NCBI GenBank assembly: GCA_022793895.1
Contig: JAAWDS010000048.1
Location: 25,614-89,613 of the forward strand
DNA: 64,000 bases
Direction of reading: 5' to 3'
Source: Provencibacterium sp.
GTDB lineage: Bacteria; Bacillota; Clostridia; Oscillospirales; Ruminococcaceae
Below, piece after piece: positions 41,730 to 51,042 of the stretch. A program made the translations under genes and the position numbers. The number at the start of each line of letters is the position of its first letter. The stretch's first letter is position 1. A model generated the notes under the pieces. It was given only the letters and a program-made list of their open reading frames with translations, was not told the origin of the DNA and did no database searches.

Positions 41730-42545
41730 CTAAGAATAGAGCCTTATCAGCTCGTCGATAAACATAGCCAGCGCCCCATCCATGCAGCGGCAGAAAATCC
41801 GGTCTGCACAGGCGCGCACCGCCGGGGCGGCGTCCTCCGGCGCAGCGGAAAGAGCGGCGGCGCGCAGCAAGTCGAGATCGTTCTCGCTGTCGCCCATCGC
41901 GGCGGTGTTCACCGGGCGGATGCCCAGCCTGCGGGCGACGGTGCGCAGCCCCTGCCCTTTATCCGCATCCGGCGGGATCAGCTCAATGAGCCGGTCCCCG
42001 CTCGACACCACGCCGAAACAGCCTTCATAGCAGGCGGCTTCCTCCCGGATGCGGACAGCCGCCTCCTCCGAGGCCGCCATGATTAGGATCTTGTGGCAGG
42101 CTGCCGGGACGTCTGCAATCCTCCAAGGTCCTGTCCGCACCATCTGGTTGCCGCGGCTCAGGCGCATGCTCTCTTCGGAAGGGGCCACCGGACAGTAGAG
42201 ATCCCCCTTTACCACAATCACTCCCGCTTCCCCGTCGTACCGTTCGACCAGGGCGCGCGCCGTTTCATGCACCCCCTCCCGGATGGACCGCTCCTCCAGC
42301 ACCCGCATACTACCCGGCTCACAGATAAGCGCCCCGTTGATGGTGATGAGCGGCGCGTTCACCGGGAAGTGTTCGGCAACCAGCCCGGCCATGTAAGGAA
42401 CCCGGCCGGTCGCAAAGGTGAAATGCCCGCCCAGCTCGGTAAAGCGGCGCACGGCCTCGATGTTCCGCGGCGGAATCCCCTCCGGGGCCCGCAGCGTCGT
42501 TCCGTCAATATCGCTGCACAGCAGCAGATCCTGAAGTCCAGGCAT
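41730..42545 (-). CDS. Cof-type HAD-superfamily phosphatase
   Basis: A 271-residue haloacid-dehalogenase-type hydrolase. Motif I is CSDIDGTTL with Asp12 as nucleophile and Asp14 as acid/base, followed by the ATGR motif II (FATGRVP), a large type IIB cap (residues 85-190), motif III lysine near QGLRTVA, and motif IV GDSENDLDLL. These enzymes act on a range of sugar or nucleotide phosphates, so the substrate is not predicted. It sits 78 bp upstream of the transketolase pair and 15 bp behind the pseudouridine synthase gene. Confidence 0.9.
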   Translation of the reverse strand: MPGLQDLLLCSDIDGTTLRAPEGIPPRNIEAVRRFTELGGHFTFATGRVPYMAGLVAEHFPVNAPLITINGALICEPGSMRVLEERSIREGVHETARALVERYDGEAGVIVVKGDLYCPVAPSEESMRLSRGNQMVRTGPWRIADVPAACHKILIMAASEEAAVRIREEAACYEGCFGVVSSGDRLIELIPPDADKGQGLRTVARRLGIRPVNTAAMGDSENDLDLLRAAALSAAPEDAAPAVRACADRIFCRCMDGALAMFIDELIRLYS

Positions 42546-42559
42546 GGCAGCGCTCCTCT

Positions 42560-43468
42560 CTACTGGTTTTTTCGCAGAAACCCGGTAAAATAATCGGGCA
42601 GGGGCGAATCAAAACGCAGCTCTTCGCCGGTCAGCGGATGGAGGAAGCCCAGCGTTTTCGCGTGCAGGCATTGCCCGCCCAGGGCGGCGATCACCTTTTT
42701 GGGCCCATAGACCGGGTCGCCCGCGACCGGGTGGCCGATATAAGCCATATGTACGCGGATTTGATGGGTACGCCCCGTTTCCAACCGGCAGGCGATATGT
42801 GAAAAACCCCGCAGCGGCTCCACCAGCCGGTAATGCGTGCAGGCCGGCTTTGCGTTTTTCTCGGTGACGGCCATCCGCTTGCGGTCGGCGGGGTGCCGCC
42901 CGATAGGGGCCTCCACCGTCCCCTCCGGCGTCTTGAGCGCCCCATAGACCACCGCGCGGTATTCGCGCAAAAAGCGGTGGGAAGCAATCTGTTCAGCCAG
43001 CGAACGGTGGGCGGCGTCGGTTTTAGCAACGGCGAGCAGGCCGCTGGTGTCCTTGTCAATGCGGTGGACAATGCCCGGCCGCACCACCCCTCCAATCCCG
43101 GAGAGCTCTCCCCGGCAATGCCAAAGCAGCGCGTTGACCAGCGTCCCCGACGGATTGCCCGGCGCAGGATGCACCACCATCCCCTTGGGCTTGTTGACCA
43201 CCAAGAGCGCCGCATCCTCATAAACGATGTTCAGCGGAATCTCTTCGGGCCCCACCTGCCACTCCACCGGTTCGGGACGGACCAGCGAAAGCCGGTCGCC
43301 CTCCTTGAGCCGGACGCTTCCCTTGGCGGGGCGCTCGTTGAGCTGCACCGCCCCAGCGCTCAGCCAGCGCTGCGCTTCGGTACGCGCCACGCCGCACAAG
43401 GCCGCAAGCGCGCTGTCCAGCCGTTCTCCCGCCCAGGGCGGCTCAATGCGGTATTCCTCTCTATCCAT
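42560..43468 (-). CDS. RluD-family 23S rRNA pseudouridine synthase
   Basis: A 302-residue RluA/RluD-type enzyme. An N-terminal S4 RNA-binding domain (ERLDSALAALCG..RTEAQRWLSAGAVQLNE) is followed by the catalytic domain with HRIDKDTSGLL, whose second Asp is the nucleophile, and by GRTHQIRVHMAYIGHPVAGDP. The ATG at 43468 overlaps the last codons of lspA by 8 bp (ATGGATAG), the common lspA-rluD coupling in Firmicutes. Longer in-frame starts up to 43546 lie fully inside lspA and are rejected. The modified uridine position is not predictable. Confidence 0.92.
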   Translation of the reverse strand: MDREEYRIEPPWAGERLDSALAALCGVARTEAQRWLSAGAVQLNERPAKGSVRLKEGDRLSLVRPEPVEWQVGPEEIPLNIVYEDAALLVVNKPKGMVVHPAPGNPSGTLVNALLWHCRGELSGIGGVVRPGIVHRIDKDTSGLLAVAKTDAAHRSLAEQIASHRFLREYRAVVYGALKTPEGTVEAPIGRHPADRKRMAVTEKNAKPACTHYRLVEPLRGFSHIACRLETGRTHQIRVHMAYIGHPVAGDPVYGPKKVIAALGGQCLHAKTLGFLHPLTGEELRFDSPLPDYFTGFLRKNQ

Positions 43469-43961
43469 CGGCCGTTGTCCTCTCCTCGCGCCTGCCTTGG
43501 CGCGGCTCGATGAGGAAGAAATACAGGAGCGCCAGTCCCGTTCCAATCACGACGCAGCAATCCGCAAGGTTAAAGACCGGGAAATCAATCGGGACAAAAT
43601 AGATGTAGTCCACCACATAACCCCGGCCTATGCGGTCAATCAGGTTCCCCACGCCGCCCGCCAATATCAGCGAAAAGGCGGCGATGAGCGGGTAGGGGCG
43701 CACCTTCCCTAACAGCAGGCCGGCGAGAATGGCCAGCAGCACCGCCGACGTCACCCCCACCAGCAGAAAGGTCTGGTTTTGCAGAATGCTGAACGCAGCG
43801 CCGAAATTTTCCCGGTATTGCAGGTGAAGCACCTGCGGAAGCAGCTGGATATCGCCCGCCGGCCGCAGCCGGAGGACGGCCCAATACTTGAGCAGTTGAT
43901 CCAATCCTACAAGCGCCGCTGCGGCAAGCAGCGAAAGGGTTAAGAAGGTCTTTCTCCTCAT
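43461..43961 (-). CDS. lspA: Lipoprotein signal peptidase
   Basis: Signal peptidase II, 166 residues, an aspartic membrane protease that removes signal peptides from lipidated prolipoproteins such as the solute-binding protein at 20484. Four membrane helices are visible, with the catalytic Asp pair in GNLIDRIGRGYVVDYI and FNLADCCVVIG. The YRENFGAAFSIL stretch (family NxGAAFS) is present. Overlaps the rluD-type gene by 8 bp. Confidence 0.95.
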   Translation of the reverse strand: MRRKTFLTLSLLAAAALVGLDQLLKYWAVLRLRPAGDIQLLPQVLHLQYRENFGAAFSILQNQTFLLVGVTSAVLLAILAGLLLGKVRPYPLIAAFSLILAGGVGNLIDRIGRGYVVDYIYFVPIDFPVFNLADCCVVIGTGLALLYFFLIEPRQGRREERTTADG

Positions 43962-44100
43962 AGCTTTATGAACCTAACCTTTATCGGAATTTTCCGGCCC
44001 TCTTACCGGCAGGCCAAAGGGCCGCCTACAGAATTTCCGGATCCATGGAAGCCGGAAAGGCTACGGGAACATCCGCAGTTTGTAGGCAGCCCCTTTTTGC

Positions 44101-46887
44101 TTAACCCACCACTTCCGCGCAGCGGCTGCAAAGGGTGGGATGCTTCTCGTTCTTACCGACCGTATCGCTGTAGATCCAGCAGCGCTCGCACTTCCCGCCC
44201 GCGGCGCGATCCACCGTTACAAAGAGGCCGGAAACCTCCCCATGGAAAGCGCCTGTCTCCGCCTTCTCCACCTTCGCTCCAGAAACGATCAGGATATCCT
44301 TCAAATCCTCCTGCTTGCAAAGAAGCTGGTAAAGCGCATCCTCGCCGCAGGAGAGGGTGACGGCCGCTTCGAGCGACTTGCCGATCCTTTTCTCGCTGCG
44401 CGCCAGCTCCAGCGCCTTGTTCACGTCGTCGCGCACCGCATGCAGCCGGTCCCACTTCTCCATAAAGGCCGGGGAGGCGGTGAACCGCCCGGCGGGCGGC
44501 AGCTCGCCGAACATGACCGAACCGGCGTCAAACTGCTTATCCTGCGGCAGATACTTCCAGATCTCCTCGGCGGTGAAGCAGAGGATGGGCGCTAAAAGCA
44601 GGTTGAGAGTGCGCAGAATATGGTAGATGGCCGTCTGCGCCGCGCGGCGCTTTTCGCCGTCCGCCTTTTCGGCATAGAGCCGATCCTTAATGACATCCAG
44701 ATAGAAGTTCGACAAATCAATGGTGCAGAAGTTATGAATCGTGTGGAAAACGATATGGAAATCAAACGCATCGTAGGCCGCCTTCGCCTTGGCCAACACG
44801 CCGTCCAGCCGCGCCAGAGCCCAGCGATCCAGTTCCGGGAGCTGGTCGAAGGGAACGCTGTCGCGCTCCGGGTTAAATCCTTGCAGGTTGCCCAGGATGT
44901 AGCGCGCCGTATTGCGGATCTTGCGGTAAGCCTCGGAGAGCTGGGAAAGAATCTCGTTCGAGATGTGGATATCCGCATGGTAATCCGAGGAGGCGACCCA
45001 AAGGCGCAAAATATCCGCACCATATTTTTTAATGATATCGTCCGCTTCAATGCCGTTCCCAAGCGACTTCGACATTTTGCGCCCTTCGCCGTCCACCACC
45101 CAGCCATGGGTAACGCTGGTGCGGTAGGGAGCACCCTCCCGCCCGGTGGCGACCGCCGTTAAGAGCGACGACTGGAACCATCCGCGGTATTGGTCGGCGC
45201 CTTCGAGATAGAGATCGGCCGGCCAGCGCAGGTTTTCCCGCTCGTCGAGCACCGCGGCATGCGAGCTGCCCGAATCGAACCAGACATCCATAATATCGGT
45301 CTCTTTTGTGAAGGTTTCGTTGCCGCACTTTTCGCAACGGGTACCGGCGGGGAGGATATCCGCCGGGTCGGTCGTATACCAGGCGTCCGACCCCTTCTCC
45401 CGGAAGAGCGCCGAAACCGCCGCAATGCTCGCCTCGTCCATGTGCTCATGCCCGCACTTTTCGCAGTAGAAAATGGGGATCGGCACCCCCCAGGCGCGCT
45501 GGCGCGAGATGCACCAGTCGCTGCGGTCTATCACCATGTTGGTAATGCGTCCCTTGCCCCATTCGGGGATCCACTGCACCTCATCAATCGCCTTCACCGC
45601 CGCATCCTTAAAGGCTTCCACCGAGCAGAACCACTGTTCGGTTGCGCGGTAGAGGATCGGCTCCTTGCAGCGCCAGCAATGGGGGTATTGGTGGATAATC
45701 TTCTCCATGGCGAACAGATGCCCGCTCTTTTCCAGCGCTTCGGCGATAGCCGCATTGGCCTGTTCGGTGGTGAGGCCCGCAAAGGGACCGGCCTCCGCCG
45801 TCAGCAGGCCGCGCGCATCGACCGGAACGACAATCGGAATTTCCGGATAGCCGTTCACACAGACCTCGTAGTCCTCAACGCCGTGGCCGGGCGCGGTGTG
45901 CACACAGCCGGTGCCGCTCTCCAGCGTTACATGGTCGCCCACTATCACCAGCGAGAGCCGATCGAGGAAGGGATGGCGCGCCGTCATGCGCTCCAGCTCC
46001 TTGCCGGTGAAGCTGGCGGCTATCTCATAACCGGTAATCCCGCCCGCCTTCATCGAAGGCTCCAGCAGCTCGCGCGCCATGATGTAGGTCTCTTCGCCCG
46101 CGCGGGCCGCTACGTATTCATATTTCGGCCCCAGGCAGATAGCCAGGTTGCCGGGAAGCGTCCAAGTCGTCGTCGTCCAGATGACGAAATAGGTTTTCTT
46201 CGGATCGATGCCCGCGGCCGTCAGGATTCCTTTATCATCCTCCACCTGGAACTTGACATAGATCGAGCGGCAGGGATCCTCGTTGTATTCGATTTCCGCC
46301 TCGGCCAGCGCCGTGCCGCACTCGGAGCACCAGTAGACCGGCTTGAGGCCCTTGTAAATATAGCCCTTCTCCACCATCTTGCCGAAAACCTCGATCTGGC
46401 GCGCCTCATATTCCGGCTTGAGCGTCAAATAAGGATCGTCAAAATCGCCCAGCACGCCCAGACGTTTAAACTCCTCGCGCTGGTTCGCCACATATTGCAA
46501 CGCAAACTCCCGGCAGTGGCGGCGCAGCTCCACCGGGGAAACCTGGGTCCGGTCCAGTCCGAGCTTTTGCAGCGCCTTGCGCTCGATAGGAAGGCCGTGG
46601 GTATCCCAGCCCGGCACATAGTCGCTGCGCAGTCCGCTGAGATTTTTATAACGCACAACAATATCCTTGAGCACCTTGTTGAGCGCCGTGCCCAGGTGAA
46701 TATCGCCGTTCGCATAGGGCGGCCCATCGTGCAGAATATAGGACGGGCGGTCCTCGCGGCGGCGGATGATTTCATGGTAAAGCCCGCTTTCCTCCCACTG
46801 TTTGACCATTCCCGGTTCCCGCTGCGGCAGCGAAGCGCGCATGGGGAATTCGGTGGCAGGCAGGTTGATCGTCTTGTTGTAGTCCAC
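44101..46887 (-). CDS. ileS: Isoleucine-tRNA ligase
   Basis: Class I aminoacyl-tRNA synthetase of 928 residues that charges tRNA-Ile. HIGH-type motif in PPYANGDIHLGTALNK near residue 57, an editing domain in the middle, KMSKSLGNGIEADD near residue 598 as the KMSKS loop, an anticodon-binding domain, and a C-terminal zinc finger (CERCWIY...CSRCAEVV). The start is GTG at 46887 after GAGGGAGAG. The 132 bp upstream shows no T-box signature (no GGGTGGAACC-type antiterminator), unlike many Firmicute ileS genes. It follows divIVA, a frequent gene order. Confidence 0.96.
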   Translation of the reverse strand: MDYNKTINLPATEFPMRASLPQREPGMVKQWEESGLYHEIIRRREDRPSYILHDGPPYANGDIHLGTALNKVLKDIVVRYKNLSGLRSDYVPGWDTHGLPIERKALQKLGLDRTQVSPVELRRHCREFALQYVANQREEFKRLGVLGDFDDPYLTLKPEYEARQIEVFGKMVEKGYIYKGLKPVYWCSECGTALAEAEIEYNEDPCRSIYVKFQVEDDKGILTAAGIDPKKTYFVIWTTTTWTLPGNLAICLGPKYEYVAARAGEETYIMARELLEPSMKAGGITGYEIAASFTGKELERMTARHPFLDRLSLVIVGDHVTLESGTGCVHTAPGHGVEDYEVCVNGYPEIPIVVPVDARGLLTAEAGPFAGLTTEQANAAIAEALEKSGHLFAMEKIIHQYPHCWRCKEPILYRATEQWFCSVEAFKDAAVKAIDEVQWIPEWGKGRITNMVIDRSDWCISRQRAWGVPIPIFYCEKCGHEHMDEASIAAVSALFREKGSDAWYTTDPADILPAGTRCEKCGNETFTKETDIMDVWFDSGSSHAAVLDERENLRWPADLYLEGADQYRGWFQSSLLTAVATGREGAPYRTSVTHGWVVDGEGRKMSKSLGNGIEADDIIKKYGADILRLWVASSDYHADIHISNEILSQLSEAYRKIRNTARYILGNLQGFNPERDSVPFDQLPELDRWALARLDGVLAKAKAAYDAFDFHIVFHTIHNFCTIDLSNFYLDVIKDRLYAEKADGEKRRAAQTAIYHILRTLNLLLAPILCFTAEEIWKYLPQDKQFDAGSVMFGELPPAGRFTASPAFMEKWDRLHAVRDDVNKALELARSEKRIGKSLEAAVTLSCGEDALYQLLCKQEDLKDILIVSGAKVEKAETGAFHGEVSGLFVTVDRAAGGKCERCWIYSDTVGKNEKHPTLCSRCAEVVG

Positions 46888-47019
46888 CTTTCGTTCTCTC
46901 CCTCGTCACAAAAATCTCTGTATCTGCGAACGGGCGGCGCTGCAAAGAACTCCGCCCCATAGAAACCAAAGGCCGGCGGCTGCGCCCGCAGTTAGCAGGC
47001 GGAACCGCAGGACAACCGG

Positions 47020-47724
47020 CTACCGGTGGCTCAGATCATATCCCTCGCCGAACTGAAGCTCGCCAAAGCGGCTCTCCCGTGCCGGCTGCGCAGGCTGCGG
47101 CGCGGCCGGGGCCTGATAATCCGGTTCCGGCGCGGGCGCCTCCGGGGGAATGGGCGGCGCCTGCTCGGCGGCCGGCGGCTCAGAAACCGGCTCCTCCCTC
47201 GGCTCTGCCGGCGGCTGCGGCGCGGGCGGGTTTTGAACGGCATGGATGATCTCCTGCGCATCCACCGTCACATCCTGCCCCGGAATCGAGCTGATGAGCT
47301 CCAGGTGCTGCTTATAGAGAATCAGAAGGCGGTTTTTAAAATTGGAGGCCTCCTTCTGCACCTTGGTCAGCATTCCCTGCTCCCGTTCAATCTGGCGGCG
47401 CGCGCCGTCCACCAGGCGATCGGCCTCCGCTCTGGCGGAGGCCAACATCGCCTCCGACTTCTGCTTGGATTCGCGGATGATGCTGTCCCCCAGCTTCTGC
47501 GCTCCCAGCAGCGCCGCGCGCAGGCTTTCCTCATCCTCGCGGTATTCCTCCACCTTTTCGGCAAGCGCCATGAGCTTCTGCTCCAGCTCCACCTTCTCCT
47601 GTTCGAGCTTCTGGTAATCCGCCGCTATGCGCATCGTAAATTTGTCGACATCCTCCGAACGGTAGCCGCCGCCGAAGCCTGCCTTCTCAAATTTATAGCT
47701 GATAATGTCGTTGTAGGATAACAT
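47020..47724 (-). CDS. divIVA: DivIVA-domain cell division protein
   Basis: A 234-residue membrane-curvature-sensing scaffold protein. The N-terminal motif FEKAGFGGGYRSEDVDKF is the lipid-binding DivIVA signature; residues 35-150 form long coiled coils (KLEQEKVELEQKLMALAEKVEEY, ADRLVDGARRQIEREQ); the last 75 residues are Pro/Ala-rich and probably disordered. Acts at septum and poles in division and, in spore formers, chromosome anchoring. Gene order sepF-ylmH-divIVA-ileS is that of the Firmicute division cluster. Confidence 0.92.
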   Translation of the reverse strand: MLSYNDIISYKFEKAGFGGGYRSEDVDKFTMRIAADYQKLEQEKVELEQKLMALAEKVEEYREDEESLRAALLGAQKLGDSIIRESKQKSEAMLASARAEADRLVDGARRQIEREQGMLTKVQKEASNFKNRLLILYKQHLELISSIPGQDVTVDAQEIIHAVQNPPAPQPPAEPREEPVSEPPAAEQAPPIPPEAPAPEPDYQAPAAPQPAQPARESRFGELQFGEGYDLSHR

Positions 47725-47739
47725 AATCCGCCTCCCTGG

Positions 47740-48486
47740 CTAAACAAAACGTTTTATAAGGATTCGCTGCCGGCCCTTGCGGGTAACGCTTCCGTCGGCC
47801 TCCACCAAAAACTTTCCAACGCCGCGCACCGCTATGCGCTCCCCGCCCTGGAGGAGCCGCGTGCCCTTTCCCTCCTGGAAGCCGTCCACCGAAACGAGGC
47901 CCTGCTCAATCCGGCCGGCCGCCTCGCTGCGCGCACAGTTTAAAAGCGCCGCCGTCACCGCGTCCAGCCGCAGGGAAGCCACGCTCTTCTGCGACTCCTC
48001 AAAGCGCTGGGTATACTGAATACCGGCGGCGTCGGTCTCTTCAAAGCGGACGCCGGCGCGCCCGACCAGCCGCAGCTCCTGCTCTAAAAGCTGCTTTGCC
48101 TGCGGCAAAGCAAACAGGACGGCAAACTCCTCCGTAATGAGAATATCGCCCACAACCTCCCGCTTTATGCCGAGCGCAAGCGCTGCGCCCAAAAAATCGC
48201 GGTGGGTGAGCGTAAATCCTTTGGGTATTTCGGTGCGCAGGGCCACAACTGGGAAATCCCCGGCAGAGGGCTCCTGCTCCTGCGGAAAAAGGCCGAGCAG
48301 GCGGCGGGAGGCATGTTCATAGCCGCCGTACCACATCCGCCGGCAGTCCGCCCTTCGGGCTGCATTCTCCACCGCCGCCTGAGCGCCTTCGTCCAGGAAA
48401 ACGGTAAAGCGGGGAATACCGCGCCTGGAGGCGAAGCGGCAGAGATCCGCCACATGGGCGCAGAGCGTGGCCGTTTCGGCGCCCAT
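47740..48486 (-). CDS. ylmH: YlmH-type S4-domain RNA-binding protein
   Basis: A 248-residue protein with an N-terminal ylmH domain (LCRFASRRGIPRFTVFLDEGAQ; THRDFLGAALALGIKREVVGDIL, a very typical stretch) and a C-terminal S4 domain (SLRLDAVTAALLNCARSEAAGRIEQGLVSVDG). YlmH has been linked to ribosome-associated quality control and sits in division clusters. Its ATG overlaps the sepF stop codon (TAATG), so the two are translationally coupled. Confidence 0.92.
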   Translation of the reverse strand: MGAETATLCAHVADLCRFASRRGIPRFTVFLDEGAQAAVENAARRADCRRMWYGGYEHASRRLLGLFPQEQEPSAGDFPVVALRTEIPKGFTLTHRDFLGAALALGIKREVVGDILITEEFAVLFALPQAKQLLEQELRLVGRAGVRFEETDAAGIQYTQRFEESQKSVASLRLDAVTAALLNCARSEAAGRIEQGLVSVDGFQEGKGTRLLQGGERIAVRGVGKFLVEADGSVTRKGRQRILIKRFV

Positions 48487-48956
48487 TAAAAGACCACGCC
48501 GCTGGACTCCAGCTCATCGAGCAGGTCGCCCATGATGTCCACGTTATAAGGCGTTATGATATAGGTGCTGTTCGCCACCCGCTTAATCTGGCCGTTGTTG
48601 GCATAAGCCACGCCGGAAAGGAAATCGATTAACCGGCGGGAGACCTCCCGGTTCGCCGATTCCAGGTTGAGCACTACCGTCCGCTTCTGGTTCAGGTGGT
48701 CGGCAATGGAGGAGGCGTCGTCAAAGCGTTCCGGCTTCACCAGCACCACCTTTAGCTGGGTGGTAGCATGAATATTCACTACCTTGTTGCTGCGGCGGGA
48801 GCTTCCCCCTCCGACTCCCTCAATCGGGAGCTGAGTGGCGTCAATCACCGGCCGCTCCGCAGACTGCGGCGCGCTGCCCGGAACGTCGAGCTCGTCCTCA
48901 TAGTCCTCTTCTTCCTCAACCCCTATAAATCCTCGGATCCTATCCATAATATTCAT
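48486..48956 (-). CDS. sepF: Cell division protein SepF
   Basis: A 156-residue FtsZ-binding septum protein. The N terminus MNIMDRIRGFIGVEEEEDYED combines an amphipathic membrane anchor with an acidic linker, and residues 70-155 form the SepF domain (LVKPERFDDASSIADHLNQKRTVVLNLE, RRLIDFLSGVAYANNG). Normal family length. First of the sepF-ylmH-divIVA set; yggS lies upstream as in Bacillus and related genomes. Confidence 0.94.
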   Translation of the reverse strand: MNIMDRIRGFIGVEEEEDYEDELDVPGSAPQSAERPVIDATQLPIEGVGGGSSRRSNKVVNIHATTQLKVVLVKPERFDDASSIADHLNQKRTVVLNLESANREVSRRLIDFLSGVAYANNGQIKRVANSTYIITPYNVDIMGDLLDELESSGVVF

Positions 48957-49013
48957 CGCGTATATTCTCCTTAAAAGGCTTTACCCGCGCGGGTCATCGG
49001 AAACCATGGGGCC

Positions 49014-49739
49014 TCATGAAAAAAGAACCGTTCCTAACCGCACCAGATTCGCGCCGTGCTTCACGGCCAGCTTGTAATCCCCGGACATTCCCATGCTTAG
49101 GCAGTCCATACACCCATTATCCCTGTTTTTCTCCCGAATGTCAACATATAGCGCGTGCATTTGTGAAAAATACCGCTCGGTTTCCAGCTGCGTCGCCCCC
49201 AGCGGCAGAATGGTCATCAATCCCCGCAGTTCCAGGTGGGGAAAGGCGCGCAGGCTTTCGGCAAACCGGTCCGCCTCCTCCGGCAAAACCCCGGATTTAT
49301 TGGGGTCCTTCCCAATATTTACCTCCATGAGTATCGGAAGGGTGCGCTCCAGCGCCCCGGCCTGCTTTTCCAGCTCCTGGGCCAGCGCGGCGGAATCAAC
49401 CGATTCCACCATGTCCACCATGCGGACGACCCGCGCCGCCTTGTTGCGCTGCAAATGGCCGATAAAGTGCACCTCCAACCGCTCGCGCGGCAGCAGCGGC
49501 AGCTTTTGCTGAAGCGCCTGCCCGCGGTTCTCCCCGATCAGGGTGATCCCCGCCTCAACGGCGCGCAAAACCGCCTCGGCCCCCACATATTTGGTCACAG
49601 CCATCAGCCGCACCGCCTCCGGGTCAAAGCCTCCGGAGAGGGCGGCCGTCCGGATATTCTCCCGGATAATTTCCAAGCGCCGGCGCAGCTCTTCCACCGT
49701 TATTTCATTGTTTAAGCACTTTACCATCCTTGAGTCCAT
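49014..49739 (-). CDS. yggS: YggS-family PLP homeostasis protein
   Basis: A PLP-binding protein of about 241 residues that keeps vitamin B6 levels balanced; also called YlmE. The single TIM barrel shows LMAVTKYVGAE with the PLP lysine, LIGENRGQALQQK, EVHFIGHLQRNKA, and SMGMSGDYKLAVKHGANLVRLGTVLF at the end. The start is uncertain: ATG at 49739 is chosen, with a G-run before it; TTG 49748 and ATG 49727 are alternatives. All overlap the 3' end of the HlyD-like gene by 20-44 bp, so they are probably coupled. Confidence 0.92.
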   Translation of the reverse strand: MDSRMVKCLNNEITVEELRRRLEIIRENIRTAALSGGFDPEAVRLMAVTKYVGAEAVLRAVEAGITLIGENRGQALQQKLPLLPRERLEVHFIGHLQRNKAARVVRMVDMVESVDSAALAQELEKQAGALERTLPILMEVNIGKDPNKSGVLPEEADRFAESLRAFPHLELRGLMTILPLGATQLETERYFSQMHALYVDIREKNRDNGCMDCLSMGMSGDYKLAVKHGANLVRLGTVLFS

Positions 49740-50943
49740 ACCCCCCAATAATCACCTCGTCGAACCGTTCAAGCCCCAGCTTGTCCTTGCGGAAGGTGGT
49801 GCTGAGAATCAGGTAGTCCTCCTTCTCGTTTTCATACAGGATTTCTACCGGCTTAAAGCGGATGACCGAGGCATCCAGCACATAAACGCCTACCTGATCG
49901 TTCTGATAGCGTTTGCAGTCCCGCGGCAGCTTATAGCCGTTCAGCTCGCTGACCGAAATTTCCACCTTCCGGCTGCGCATGTTTGCCAGCTCTTCCCCCA
50001 TCTCGTTGCATTCAAAGATGATGATCGATCGGGCGCCGTCCCGCTCGGTAATGATCTTGTGGACGGTGGCCAGAAAGGGGCGCTGGTTGGTCATTCCAAA
50101 GTCCAGCTCCACCCGGTAGCCTTCGGTAAACATCTCTACCTGCGAGGAATTGATCACAACCGCATAATACCAAATATGATTCGTAATAATGCGTCCGATG
50201 CTCTCCTCATCGTTTTCTACCGGCGCATTGATGTAGCCGACAAATTCATCCACCGAGAGCTTTTCCATCGTTTCAAAGGTGAGGACTTCCTCCAGGCCGT
50301 CCACCGTTTTGGTAAAATAGCCGGGCGCGGGCGCTAAAACGGCGTTCTCCTCGGTCGTCTCCTCGATTCCATAGGACTCGATTTCGCGCTTCAGCTCTTC
50401 GATCCGCCCGGCAAACGGCTCCTCCTCGTCCGTCCGCGAGGTGGCCAGGCTCCGGCGGTTGAGCTGGGTTAAAATGTCATATTTCAAATCGCCCGCCCGC
50501 GACAGATCCCCCAGCGCCGCGCTGGCGTTGATGGTATCGATATCGGTATAAACGCGCTGCGCCACGGTATCGTTCTGTAAAATCAGAACGTCGGCCGAAA
50601 CGGCGACCGCCTCCAGGTTTTCCAGCTCCTTTTGAAGGGCGTCCCGCTTCATCTGGTCGTTGATCTCCTCCGGGCTGGAAACGATCCGCGCCACCGGCAT
50701 TTCCATCGAGACATGGGCGCCGTCGGTATAGAGATAGCTGAGGTCCTCGCCCGCATGCCCTTCCAGCACCGTTTCCTCCCGGATAGCGACCCCCTTCGCG
50801 CTGACCGATTGGCTCGTCACATATTCTATCGCCGGCTGGGTTTGATACTCCGCGTGGGTAAAGCGCCAATATTGAAACCACGCATAGCCCAGCACCAAAA
50901 CCGCTATAAAGGTAAGGACGATCCGTCCCATGATCCTAGCCAT
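49705..50943 (-). CDS. HlyD-like membrane protein upstream of the division genes
   Basis: A 412-residue protein with one N-terminal transmembrane helix (residues 6-25, GRIVLTFIAVLVLGYAWFQYW) and a long extracytoplasmic part with membrane-fusion-protein features: a lipoyl-like segment (AKGVAIREETVLEG...YLYTDGAHVSMEMPVARI), a helical hairpin (residues 90-190), the second lipoyl half (AVLAPAPGYF), and a beta-barrel. No transporter gene sits next to it. Related proteins occur beside yggS-sepF in Clostridia and are annotated only as HlyD domain proteins. The position suggests a role in envelope assembly or division, but no function is known. Confidence 0.7.
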   Translation of the reverse strand: MARIMGRIVLTFIAVLVLGYAWFQYWRFTHAEYQTQPAIEYVTSQSVSAKGVAIREETVLEGHAGEDLSYLYTDGAHVSMEMPVARIVSSPEEINDQMKRDALQKELENLEAVAVSADVLILQNDTVAQRVYTDIDTINASAALGDLSRAGDLKYDILTQLNRRSLATSRTDEEEPFAGRIEELKREIESYGIEETTEENAVLAPAPGYFTKTVDGLEEVLTFETMEKLSVDEFVGYINAPVENDEESIGRIITNHIWYYAVVINSSQVEMFTEGYRVELDFGMTNQRPFLATVHKIITERDGARSIIIFECNEMGEELANMRSRKVEISVSELNGYKLPRDCKRYQNDQVGVYVLDASVIRFKPVEILYENEKEDYLILSTTFRKDKLGLERFDEVIIGGYGLKDGKVLKQ

Positions 50944-51042
50944 ATCAACACCGTTCCTTCCGGGACAGCCGCCGGGCCGTCCCTATTTTTTGCCGTCCTC
51001 CCCTCTCTCGCTGCCGCCGGAGGAAGCAAAACCGGGAACCGG

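Noticed and set aside
46888..47019. T-box riboswitch before ileS
   Set aside because: The 132-bp leader has no antiterminator T-box sequence and no terminator helix before the start.
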